Below, piece after piece: positions 25,166 through 33,202 of a stretch of DNA of 64,000 nucleotides. Position 1 is the first letter of the stretch, and each line of letters starts with the position of its first letter. Both the position numbers and the translations under genes were made by a program. Under the pieces are notes generated by a model that saw only the letters and a program-made list of their open reading frames with translations, was not told the origin of the DNA and did no database searches. This stretch comes from OFTM10 sp964344055 (GTDB taxonomy: Bacteria > Actinomycetota > Acidimicrobiia > Acidimicrobiales > Aldehydirespiratoraceae). The stretch spans positions 68,654-132,653 of the forward strand of contig CAYFLT010000005.1 in NCBI GenBank assembly GCA_964344055.1. Reading direction: 5' to 3'.

Positions 25166-26278
25166 ATGAAGAATGCACCCTGGTTCCGGCTCCTGGCCGG
25201 ACTGTTCGGCTTCGCCCTGCTCGCTACGGCGTGCGGTGGTGACGACGGCGATTCCGCCGACGGGGGAGCCGAATGCGAAGTCGGAGAGGTCGACGGCGAC
25301 CTCGCCCTGTACAACTGGGCCGAGTACCTCGACGAGGAGCAGCTCGCCGAGTTCGCGGACGAGTACGGCATCTCGGCCACGATGGACAGCTACGACTCGA
25401 ACGAAGCCATGCAGCCGATCGTGTCGGCCGGCGACAGCGGCTACGACGTGATCGTGCCTTCGGACTACATGGTCTCGGTGATGATCGCAGCCGGCTCGCT
25501 CATGCCGCTCAACTTCGACCTCATCCCGAACGCCGAGAACCTCTCGGAGGACTTCACCAACCTGTACTACGACCCCGAAGGCGAGTACTCCCTGCCGTAC
25601 CAGTGGGGCACCACCGGTATTGCGGTCAACACCGCGGTCGTCGGCGACGACTTCCCACGCTCGTGGGGCATCATCTTCGACCCGGCACTCTCCGGTGAGT
25701 TCGACGGCCAGATCCAGCTCCTCAACGACCCACGCGAGACGCTGGGTGCCGCCTTGAAGTACCTGGGCCACTCGATGAACACCACCGACGAGGGCGAGCT
25801 CAACGAGGCGCGGGATCTGGTGCGCGACACCGCCAGTCGCCTTGCCGCCTTCAACACCGACTCGGCCGACGAGTTCCTCACCTCGGGCGAGACGGTCATC
25901 GCGCATGGCTACTCCGGCGACATGTTCGTCCAGTTCCTCGAGACCGAGAACCCAGGGGACTACGTCTACTTCGTTCCTGAGGAAGGCGGCACCCGCTGGA
26001 TCGACAACTTCGCCATCGCCCACGACGCCCCGCATCCGTGCACCGCGCACACGTTCATCAACTGGATGTACGGTGCCGAACAGGGCGCGGCGTTGACGAA
26101 CTGGAACTACTACAACACGCCGAACAGCGCCGCCGTGCCGCTGCTCGACGAGGACCTGCTCGACTTCGTCAACGACCCGACAGTGCTCGCCGGCGGGGTG
26201 GACTCGCTCGAAGCGCTCGAGGACACCGGCGACTTCGAGACCAAGTACTCCGACGCGTTCGTCGAAGCCAAGGGCTGA
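25166..26278 (+). CDS. potD: Spermidine/putrescine-binding lipoprotein PotD
   Basis: A 370-residue extracellular substrate-binding protein. The signal peptide ends in the lipobox ALLATAC with Cys23 as lipidation site, followed by a Gly/Asp-rich spacer. The mature protein opens LALYNWAEYLDEEQL, the usual PotD beginning, and has DVIVPSDYMVSVM and QWGTTGIAVN. A separate ribosome site GGGAGA precedes ATG 25166, which allows higher expression of the binding protein than of the membrane subunits. Two strong hairpins follow and should end the transcript. Confidence 0.95.
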   Translation: MKNAPWFRLLAGLFGFALLATACGGDDGDSADGGAECEVGEVDGDLALYNWAEYLDEEQLAEFADEYGISATMDSYDSNEAMQPIVSAGDSGYDVIVPSDYMVSVMIAAGSLMPLNFDLIPNAENLSEDFTNLYYDPEGEYSLPYQWGTTGIAVNTAVVGDDFPRSWGIIFDPALSGEFDGQIQLLNDPRETLGAALKYLGHSMNTTDEGELNEARDLVRDTASRLAAFNTDSADEFLTSGETVIAHGYSGDMFVQFLETENPGDYVYFVPEEGGTRWIDNFAIAHDAPHPCTAHTFINWMYGAEQGAALTNWNYYNTPNSAAVPLLDEDLLDFVNDPTVLAGGVDSLEALEDTGDFETKYSDAFVEAKG

Positions 26279-26305
26279 CATCCGGGGCATTCTCGCTGCG
26301 GGATC

Positions 26306-26324
26306 GTGACACCTTCGGTGTCAC
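26306..26324. terminator. Hairpin after potD
   Basis: GTGACACC-TTC-GGTGTCAC forms a perfect 8-bp stem with a 3-base loop, 28 bases after the potD stop. Confidence 0.55.
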
Positions 26325-26347
26325 TCACCTCGCGGAGCATCTGAAGT

Positions 26348-26380
26348 GAACGGGCGGGGGCCGTGTGCCTCCGCCCGTTC
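26348..26380. terminator. Strong hairpin between convergent genes
   Basis: GAACGGGCGGGGG (26348-26360) pairs with CCTCCGCCCGTTC (26368-26380): 13 pairs including one G-T, 7-base loop. It lies 13 bases before the stop of the minus-strand phosphodiesterase and can terminate both sides. Confidence 0.65.
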
Positions 26381-26392
26381 GCGTTCTCGCGG

Positions 26393-27181
26393 CTAGCCGA
26401 TCAGGGATCGGCCTTCCCAGTGGGGTGACGGGTCGAATCCGCCCATGGTGGCCACGGTGGGGGCGATGTCGAGGATCGAGGCCGACTCCCAGATCGTTCC
26501 CGCGTCCACGTCCAGGTGGCGGACCACCACGAACGTCTCCAGATCGTCCGGAAGATCGGTGCCATGGACTCTGTCGTGCCCGCCGTGATCGGTGGTGACC
26601 AGGATCGAGGCTTTCGGACCGACGGCTTCGATCAGGTGCCCGAGTAGCTCGTCGGTGCGGGTGACCATCGCCTCGTACTCCGGCGTGTCCCAGCCGTGCG
26701 CATGGCCCTCGGCATCGGGCTGGGAGAAGTAGAAGAAGACGAGGTCGTGGGAGTCGGACCGGAGCGTGGGAACCGCCAGGTCCACGAGCCGAGGATCATC
26801 GTCGGGTCCGTAGCCGGCGTCGAGGGCGACGCGCTGCTCCACCGCCTTTGGCTCGAACAGGCAGTCGAGCGGCAACCAGTTGAGAAAGAGCGCGGTACGG
26901 CGTCCCGCTGCTCGCCCCACCGACAGGACCGACGGTGCTTCCGTGGCCGGCGGAACCGGCGTGTTGTCGACCGTGCCGTGGGTGGCGACCGAGACACCCC
27001 GGACCATCGAGGCGTGGGCCGGAAGGGTGATGGTGGGCGACACCGACCGGGCCGAGAAGCACGAGGCACCCTGGTCCGCGAGTGCGGTGAGTACCGGCAT
27101 CGTCTGCCGGTTGATCGAACGGGGAGCCAGACCATCGATCGAGACCAGCAGGACGGGCTCGGCACCACGGGGATCGTTCAT
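26393..27181 (-). CDS. Alkaline-phosphatase-superfamily phosphodiesterase
   Basis: A 262-residue type I phosphodiesterase/nucleotide pyrophosphatase-like protein. Metal and nucleophile blocks are visible: VSIDGLAPRSI, SPTITLPAHASMVRG with the nucleophilic Thr, FYFSQPDAEGHAHGW and VTTDHGGHDRVHG. It lacks a signal peptide, so a cytosolic role on a phosphate ester or phosphonate is likely. The ATG is preceded at six bases by TAGTGT on the minus strand (27188-27193) with no ribosome site, a leaderless start. It is short for the family (often 400 or more) but contains all core motifs. Confidence 0.88.
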   Translation of the reverse strand: MNDPRGAEPVLLVSIDGLAPRSINRQTMPVLTALADQGASCFSARSVSPTITLPAHASMVRGVSVATHGTVDNTPVPPATEAPSVLSVGRAAGRRTALFLNWLPLDCLFEPKAVEQRVALDAGYGPDDDPRLVDLAVPTLRSDSHDLVFFYFSQPDAEGHAHGWDTPEYEAMVTRTDELLGHLIEAVGPKASILVTTDHGGHDRVHGTDLPDDLETFVVVRHLDVDAGTIWESASILDIAPTVATMGGFDPSPHWEGRSLIG

Positions 27182-27283
27182 CCGCGCACACTAGGCACGG
27201 CGGAGTCCGTGGGCGGCGACCCGGCGAACGCCCCGTGAGACACCGGGCCCCGTCGCCACTGTCTCACTGGTAGACAGGGGGTG

Positions 27284-28330
27284 ATGGAGGGGTTCGGGGT
27301 CGACCGTGATGACGGGATCCTCGTGGTGAGCTGCCATGCCGAGGGTGAGGTCGGCGACGTGATCGTGGGTGGTGTGGCACCGCCCCCGGGAGCCACCCTC
27401 TGGGAACAGTCCCGATGGATCGCACGTGATGAAGGGCTCCGGAACCTGATCCTGAACGAGCCGCGCGGCGGCGTGTTCCGGCATGTGAACCTCCTCGTAC
27501 CCCCGGTCGACGACCGGGCTGTGGCCGGATTCATCATCATGGAACCGACCCACACGCCGCCGATGTCGGGGTCGAATTCGATCTGTGTCGCCACCGTTCT
27601 CCTGGAAACCGGTCGAGTGCCGATGTCGGAGCCGACGACCCGATTCACCATGGAAGCGCCGGGTGGGCTGGTCGAGGTGGAGGCCGGCTGCCGGAATGGC
27701 AAGGCTGAGTGGATCCGGGTGACGAACGTCGCCTCGTTCGTCCACCGCCTCGATGCGACCATCGACGTGCCGGGCATCGGACCACTGCGGGTCGACACCG
27801 CCTACGGCGGCGACAGTTTCGTGATGGTCGATGCGGCCGACCTCGGTGTCGAAGTCGAACCGTCCTCAGCTCGGGACCTGATGGAGGTGGGGCTTCGGGT
27901 GACCGAAGCAGCGAACGCTCAGCTGGGATTCGAACACCCGGCCAACCCCGATTGGCACCACATCTCGTTCTGCCAGATCGCCGGTCCCCGTGTTCGCACC
28001 CGAGGGGGCCATCTCACCATGCGCAACACGTCGGTCATCGACCCGGGAAAGCTCGACCGCTCACCGACTGGCACGGGAGTGTCGGCGCGCATGGCAGTGC
28101 TCCACGCCCGCGGTGAGATGGAGGTGGGTGATCGGCTGGTGATGAGATCGGTGATCGATTCGGAGTTCGTCGGCGAGATCGTCGGAACGACGAGAGTCGG
28201 TGACGTGGCGGCCATCCGTCCGACCGTGGCGGGCCGGGCCTGGATCACCGGCACCCACACCCACTGGGTCGATCCCGCCGATCCCTGGCCGGAGGGGTAC
28301 CGGGTCGGCGACACTTGGCCCGGGGCATGA
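27284..28330 (+). CDS. Proline racemase family protein with Ser/Thr catalytic pair
   Basis: A 348-residue member of the proline racemase/hydroxyproline epimerase/3-hydroxyproline dehydratase family. The first catalytic position reads MSGSN (Ser95 where racemases have Cys in MCGH), and the second reads DRSPTGTG (Thr262 where racemases have Cys). Racemization needs two Cys and 3-hydroxyproline dehydratases keep Cys/Thr, so a Ser/Thr pair points to a different or dehydratase-like reaction. The rest of the fold is complete, including GGDSFVMVDAADLG. ATG 27284 is preceded by AGGGGG; GTG 27281 is the alternative. It is divergent from the phosphodiesterase gene, with 102 bases between the two starts. 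Confidence 0.85.
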   Translation: MEGFGVDRDDGILVVSCHAEGEVGDVIVGGVAPPPGATLWEQSRWIARDEGLRNLILNEPRGGVFRHVNLLVPPVDDRAVAGFIIMEPTHTPPMSGSNSICVATVLLETGRVPMSEPTTRFTMEAPGGLVEVEAGCRNGKAEWIRVTNVASFVHRLDATIDVPGIGPLRVDTAYGGDSFVMVDAADLGVEVEPSSARDLMEVGLRVTEAANAQLGFEHPANPDWHHISFCQIAGPRVRTRGGHLTMRNTSVIDPGKLDRSPTGTGVSARMAVLHARGEMEVGDRLVMRSVIDSEFVGEIVGTTRVGDVAAIRPTVAGRAWITGTHTHWVDPADPWPEGYRVGDTWPGA

Positions 28331-28352
28331 TCGTCGTGTCACACTCCCGCCC

Positions 28353-29337
28353 ATGACATCGCCGGCTCCCACCCCGTCCGCCCACCAGACCCGTCCCTTC
28401 CGGTTCGGTCTGCAGCTGCACTCGCCGATCGANNNNNNNNNNGGGGATGAGCTGGATCGACTCGGCCAAGTTCGCGGAGTCGCAGGGGTTCGACTCCATA
28501 CTGCTCCCGGATCACTTCCACCATCAGTACGGCCCCTTGACGGCCATCGCCGCTGCGGCCACAGCCACCACCGCGCTGAAAGTCGGCGTGCTGGTGTTCG
28601 GCAACGACTACCGGCACCCGGTGGTGCTCGCAAAGGAGATCGCCACCCTCGATCAGATCGCCGAGGGGCGGGTGGAGTTCGGGCTCGGTGCGGGATGGAT
28701 GCGGACCGACTACGAGCAGTCGGGCATGGCCTACGACCGGCCTGGGGTGCGAATCGACCGGATGCTGGAGAGTCTGCAGATCATCCGGAGTTGCTGGGCG
28801 GGGGAGCCCTTCGACTTCCAGGGCGAGTACTACACGATCACCGGCCACACCGGTCACCCGGCTCCTCATCGGGAGGGCGGCCCACCGGTGATCATCGGCG
28901 GTGGTGGGCCCCGCATGCTGGGACTCGCTGCGCAGCACGCCGACATCATCGGGGTGACCGCGAACCTGCGGTCGGGCGAGGTGGGCGTCGATGCGATCGC
29001 CGATTCGATGCCCGACGCCTACGACTCCAAGCTCGGCCGCGTGCGTGAGGTGGCGGGAGCGAGCCTGGCCGACAAGGACCTCAGCTCGCTGACCATGAGC
29101 GCCACCGTGACCGACGATCGGGAAGGGACCATGGCTGCTTTCGCCGAGTTGTTCGGCGCCAGTGTGGACGACCTTTCCCAGTCGCCTGCCGTTCTGATCG
29201 GCTCGACCACAGAGATCAGTCAGAGCCTCCGCGACCGACGCGAGCGGTGGGGCTTCAACTACGTGGTGGTGCAACAGGATGGGGGCGAAGGGCTGGAGGC
29301 GTTCAGCGAGGTGATCGCCGAACTCGCCGGCACCTGA
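28353..29337 (+). CDS. LLM-class F420-dependent oxidoreductase, split by a small gap
   Basis: A luciferase-like TIM-barrel oxidoreductase of the actinobacterial F420 family (MSMEG_2516-like). The start is RPFRFGLQLHSPI, then a 10-N run (28433-28442), then MSWIDSAKFAESQGFDSILL, PDHFHHQYGP and VEFGLGAGWMRTDYEQSG. Closing the N run with zero bases gives SPIEGMSWID in frame, so the gap is probably empty. It likely uses F420H2 or FMN to reduce or oxidise an unknown substrate. The ATG has CACACT seven bases upstream. The EamA gene starts three bases after its stop. Confidence 0.88.
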
Positions 29338-29340
29338 TCG

Positions 29341-30171
29341 GTGGCCGTCCTCCTCGCCCTGGGCGTCTCACTCTTCGCGGGCCTCGCCGACTTCCTCGGC
29401 GGATTCGGGTCACGCCGAGCGCCTGCCCTCGTGGTGTCCGCGGTGGCCCACGGATCGGGTATCGGTTTCAGCGTCCTCCTCGCCCTCGTCGTCGGAGGCG
29501 ACCCGACCATGCGCGACCTGTGGTGGGGCGCGGCGGCGGGATTCGGGAGCGCCATCGGGCTGGTCGGTCTGTACACGGGCTATGCGAAGAGCCGGGTGGG
29601 GATCGTGGCGCCGGTGGCCGGCGCGCTCGCCACCGCCATGCCGGTGGTGCTCGCCTGGACACGTGGTGATGGAACGTCGGCCCAATCGGTGGGCGGCGTG
29701 GGGTTGGGCTTCGCGGCCATTGTTCTCGTCTCCATGGTCGGCAAGGACGGCCTGGGCTCGGTTCGCGCCGCCCTCGGCTACGCGCTCGTGGGCGGAGCCG
29801 GGCTCGGCTTCCTGCTCATCGCCTTCTCCCAAGGCAGCGACGACGGCGGTGTCTGGATCGTCGCCCCGTCGAGGGTGACCGGTCTGGCGGTGATCCTGGT
29901 GATGTTGCGCCTCACCCGACCGGCCGGTGATGGCGTCCGGGGCATCGTGCCGATCGCCCTCGTGGTGGCTGCCCTCAGCTCCTCGGCCAACGGCATGTAC
30001 GCAGTGGCCACCCACCACGGATCGCTGGCTACGGTTGCGGTGGTGTCGTCGATGTTCCCCGCGGTCACCGTGGCCATCGCCTGGCTGGTGCTGAAGGAAC
30101 GCCTACGCCCGGTTCAGATCCTCGGTCTGGTGACCGCTGTGGCCGCAGTGGGCGTCATGGCGGGCTCGTGA
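29341..30171 (+). CDS. EamA/DMT-family transporter
   Basis: A 276-residue drug/metabolite transporter with about ten hydrophobic helices in two EamA repeats; the second ends SSMFPAVTVAIAWLVLKERL, the typical exporter end (P.....+.LKE.). It probably exports a metabolite. The GTG start is three bases after the LLM oxidoreductase stop, so both are likely one transcript and it may export that enzyme's product or substrate. Its last 17 bases overlap the converging CobW gene. Confidence 0.9.
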   Translation: MAVLLALGVSLFAGLADFLGGFGSRRAPALVVSAVAHGSGIGFSVLLALVVGGDPTMRDLWWGAAAGFGSAIGLVGLYTGYAKSRVGIVAPVAGALATAMPVVLAWTRGDGTSAQSVGGVGLGFAAIVLVSMVGKDGLGSVRAALGYALVGGAGLGFLLIAFSQGSDDGGVWIVAPSRVTGLAVILVMLRLTRPAGDGVRGIVPIALVVAALSSSANGMYAVATHHGSLATVAVVSSMFPAVTVAIAWLVLKERLRPVQILGLVTAVAAVGVMAGS

Positions 30172-31060
30172 CGGTGATGACGACGAGCTCGGTCGGCGGC
30201 TGATCCTCCGCGGCCGGAAGGGAAGTGACGAGGCGGCGGCTCCCGACCTGCTGGACGAGAAGGCGCTCGCCGGAGGCGGCGACCGCGATGCCTTTGGCGC
30301 GGACCGTCGTGGAGGGAAGAGCGTCGAGCACCTGATGGAGCTGCTCGATCGTGGCAGGGAAGGGGAGGGGCACCAACGCCACCTCGTGGGGATCGAACAG
30401 CTGCCGCTCGGGGATCGTCGCCACCCCGCCCGGGCGCCTCGAGCCGAGGTCGAGGAGGGCCGCCGCGCCAGCGGTGCCGGCCTCGACCATCGGAACGCCC
30501 GGTGCGAGAACACCGACCTGCCGGGTGGCGCCATGGCGCCGATCGGCGTCGACGAGATCGGCCTTGGTCAACACCACCAGGTCAGCGGCCTCGAGTTGGC
30601 CCCGGAGCAGGGGAGCGGTGAGCGGATCGGCCAGACGGTCGGGGAGTTGGTCGACATCGACCAGGACGATGATTCCCTCCAGCCGGAAGCCGTCGCTGTC
30701 GCCCCATGGCGCCACCCGCAGTGGATCGGCGACTCCGCTGAGCTCGATCACGACGTGATCCGGAGGTTCAGGGCGGGCCCGCAACCCGTCGAAAGCGGCG
30801 GAGAGTCCCTCGGCGAGGCTGCAGCAGACACATCCGTCGGTCAGTTCGAGCGTGTCCGACGATCGACGTTTGACGAGCGCGGCATCGACGTTCACCTGGC
30901 CGACGTCGTTCACCAGCACGGCGATCGGACGATCGGTTCGGGCGAGCAACTCGTTGATCAGCGTCGTCTTGCCCGCCCCCAGGTAGCCCCCGACCAGGGT
31001 GACCGGGACACGGCGGCCATCCCAAGGGGCGATCGTCTCGATCGGCTCGTCGAGTGACAT
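30155..31060 (-). CDS. CobW/COG0523-family metal-binding GTPase
   Basis: A 301-residue G3E-family GTPase that delivers metal (zinc, cobalt or other) to target enzymes. Walker A is GGYLGAGKTT, the family metal motif is CVCC in TDGCVCCSLAEGL, the Walker B region is VVIELSGVADP and NKxD is replaced by TKAD in VVLTKADLVD. A C-terminal CobW_C domain follows. TACCGT lies eight bases upstream of the ATG on the minus strand. No zinc-uptake gene or Zur box is seen, so the metal is not predictable. The end overlaps EamA by 17 bases. Confidence 0.92.
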   Translation of the reverse strand: MSLDEPIETIAPWDGRRVPVTLVGGYLGAGKTTLINELLARTDRPIAVLVNDVGQVNVDAALVKRRSSDTLELTDGCVCCSLAEGLSAAFDGLRARPEPPDHVVIELSGVADPLRVAPWGDSDGFRLEGIIVLVDVDQLPDRLADPLTAPLLRGQLEAADLVVLTKADLVDADRRHGATRQVGVLAPGVPMVEAGTAGAAALLDLGSRRPGGVATIPERQLFDPHEVALVPLPFPATIEQLHQVLDALPSTTVRAKGIAVAASGERLLVQQVGSRRLVTSLPAAEDQPPTELVVITVTSPP

Positions 31061-31109
31061 CGGTCGTGACGGTAGCGGCAGGGAGGGGGACTTGACCTAG
31101 GGTCTGCCC

Positions 31110-32333
31110 ATGTCGGCCCAGGACACACCGGTCTTCTACAACCCACTCGAACCCGGGTACATCGAGAACCCGTGGCCTCACCTCGCGGAACTGCGTGAAT
31201 CCGATCCGGTTCACCACACATTGACGGGCCAGTGGGCACTCTTCCGCCACGACCACATCTTCCCGTTCCTGCGTGACCCCTCGTTGAGCGTCGACGACAC
31301 GAACGCGGCATCGGACTCGCTCGACCGGTTCGCCCAGTACGAGCGGCTCTCCGCCGAGGAAGTGCGACCCAACCGTTCGATCCTCAACGTCGATCCGCCC
31401 GACCACACCCGGCTGCGCCGGATCATTTCCAAGGCTTTCACCCCGCGGACGATCGAGGCACTCCGGCCCATGATCGTGGAGATGGTCGACGCCGCCCTCG
31501 ATCGGATGGCCGCGATCGGCCGGCCCGACGTGGTGACCGAGCTGGCGTTTCCGCTGCCCTTCGACGTGATCTCGGCCATGCTCGGTATGCCCGACTCGGA
31601 CAAGGACCAGATTCGCGACTGGTCGGGTGCCCTGGTGAAGACCATCGACCCGGTGATCTCCGACGAAGAGGTGATCGCGGCCATGGAGGCCGGAGTGGCG
31701 ATGGACGCGCTCATCGCGGAGGTGATCGAGTGGAAGCGGGCCAACCCCGCCGAAGACCTCCTCACTGCGCTCATCGACGCCGAGGACGACGGCGACCGAC
31801 TGTCGCCGGAAGAACTCGCCGATCAGGTGTCGCTCCTCTTCGTCGCCGGCCACGAGACAACGGTGAACCTCATCGGCACCGGCATCTACGAGCTCATCCG
31901 GAACCCCGACCAGGCTCAGCGACTCATCGACGATCCCGACGTAGCGGCCAATGCGATCGACGAGCTGTTGCGTTGGGTGTCGCCTGTGCAGTTCACCCGG
32001 CGAATCACGACCCGCACCTACGACTGCGGTGACCGCATCATCCCAGAGGGGGCCTTCGTCCTGGCCTCACTTGCGTCCGCGAACCGGGATCCGGAGTTCT
32101 GGGGACCGACTGCCGACACCATGGATCTCTCCCGCGAGAACGCGGGTCAGCACCTGTCCTTCGGCTCCGGCGCTCATTACTGCCTCGGGTCGTCGCTCGC
32201 CAAGCTCGAGGCCGAGATCGCCGTGACCCGGTTCTTCACTCGGTTCGGGATCCCGACCGTGGTCGGCGAGCCGGTCTGGAACGGTCGGATCAACCTCCGC
32301 GGCCTCGAGAACCTCACGGTCGAGCTCAGCTGA
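31110..32333 (+). CDS. Cytochrome P450
   Basis: A 407-residue soluble bacterial P450 monooxygenase. The oxygen-binding I-helix is FVAGHETTVNL, the K-helix ExxR is ELLR, and the heme-ligand loop is FGSGAHYCLGSSLAKLE. It needs ferredoxin and reductase, neither of which is encoded here. Substrate unknown; the closest groups are CYP107/CYP125-like actinobacterial enzymes, but assignment is not possible by eye. ATG 31110 has TAGGGT (31098-31103) six bases upstream, a leaderless promoter. It converges with a small minus-strand gene, overlapping eight bases. Confidence 0.95.
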   Translation: MSAQDTPVFYNPLEPGYIENPWPHLAELRESDPVHHTLTGQWALFRHDHIFPFLRDPSLSVDDTNAASDSLDRFAQYERLSAEEVRPNRSILNVDPPDHTRLRRIISKAFTPRTIEALRPMIVEMVDAALDRMAAIGRPDVVTELAFPLPFDVISAMLGMPDSDKDQIRDWSGALVKTIDPVISDEEVIAAMEAGVAMDALIAEVIEWKRANPAEDLLTALIDAEDDGDRLSPEELADQVSLLFVAGHETTVNLIGTGIYELIRNPDQAQRLIDDPDVAANAIDELLRWVSPVQFTRRITTRTYDCGDRIIPEGAFVLASLASANRDPEFWGPTADTMDLSRENAGQHLSFGSGAHYCLGSSLAKLEAEIAVTRFFTRFGIPTVVGEPVWNGRINLRGLENLTVELS

Positions 32334-32667
32334 GGTCGAGTTCCTCGCGGGGGTCCGGGTAGCTGATTCCGGTGCCCCAATCCTCGATGCAGCGCTCGGC
32401 GAGCGGCATCGGCTGTCCCAGCCGCTGGGCATCGCGGTGCGAGATGTGGAGGCTGGGAGGGATCCTCGGGTCGAAGGAGCGGTCGAAGGCTTCCGCCCCT
32501 CGCTCCAGGGCATCCCACCCCGACGAGAACATGATTCCGAGGGGGCCGGCGACGTCGTGCACGGCTCGTGATCGGGAGTTCCGCAGCGCTCGCTGTCCGG
32601 CCCGCCGGGCCTTCAGCTCGATCCAGAGGTCGGAGAGGCGGGTGGAGTAGCGGCGTCGAGCGGCCAT
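32326..32667 (-). CDS. Hypothetical protein, 113 aa
   Basis: A basic-start protein (MAARRRYSTRLSDLWIELKA) with an acidic C-terminal half containing LAERCIEDWGTGISYPDPRE. No family is recognised and no membrane segment is seen. The start is supported by TACGCT six bases upstream on the minus strand (32674-32679). Codon use matches its neighbours, and it overlaps the P450 end by eight bases. Confidence 0.65.
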   Translation of the reverse strand: MAARRRYSTRLSDLWIELKARRAGQRALRNSRSRAVHDVAGPLGIMFSSGWDALERGAEAFDRSFDPRIPPSLHISHRDAQRLGQPMPLAERCIEDWGTGISYPDPREELDLS

Positions 32668-32708
32668 GAGGCGAGCGTAGCCCGGCCGCCCGGCCTGCGG
32701 GTCGCCGC

Positions 32709-33113
32709 CTACCGCGAGCGTTCCCACGCGGTCTTCAGATCCCCGGGAGAAACACCTCGCCGGAGTTCGACCTCCTGGTTCACCACCTCGAGGAGCCCAG
32801 GGGTCATCTCGAAACGAACGCCGTAGAGCACCCGGTCGCCGTTCGAGCCGGGTCGGACGTGACGGATCACCGCTCGGCCCTCCTCACCGCGAATTCGGAT
32901 CTTCACCGAGTCGTCCGGTTCGAACTCCGACGGGCTGGGCACTTCGATCAGCGCACCTTCGAGAGAGAGGTCGCGGAGTCGACCGATCACACACGCTTCG
33001 GTGGTCTTCCGGATCCCGCGCCGGCGTTCTCTCACATCCCATTCGACCTCGACGGTCGGTGGGATCTCGTGGCGGGGCAGGAGTCGATCGAGCCCGGAGG
33101 GTCCGGCATTCAT
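32709..33113 (-). CDS. PilZ-domain protein
   Basis: A small (134-residue) single PilZ domain, a cyclic-di-GMP receptor fold. The binding motif elements are an Arg cluster (RERRRGIRK) and D-L-S-x-x-G in LRDLSLEGALIEVP, followed by a VLYGVRFE strand. It should act as a diffusible c-di-GMP effector with an unknown partner. ATG 33113 is chosen with GGGAGAGG upstream; a GTG at 33158 would add 15 residues. A second PilZ protein is encoded 5 kb away at 37805. Confidence 0.8.
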   Translation of the reverse strand: MNAGPSGLDRLLPRHEIPPTVEVEWDVRERRRGIRKTTEACVIGRLRDLSLEGALIEVPSPSEFEPDDSVKIRIRGEEGRAVIRHVRPGSNGDRVLYGVRFEMTPGLLEVVNQEVELRRGVSPGDLKTAWERSR

Positions 33114-33202
33114 CCTCTCCCATCGGCAGATTCCCGCAGAGAGTGAAGAATCGCTCACCTGATGGGCTGAACGGACCAGTCGGCCGGCGCTACGCTCCCG
33201 GC

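Noticed and set aside
26306..26324. CRP-like site GTGACACC...GGTGTCAC
   Set aside because: It is downstream of two converging genes with a 3-base loop and behaves as a terminator hairpin.
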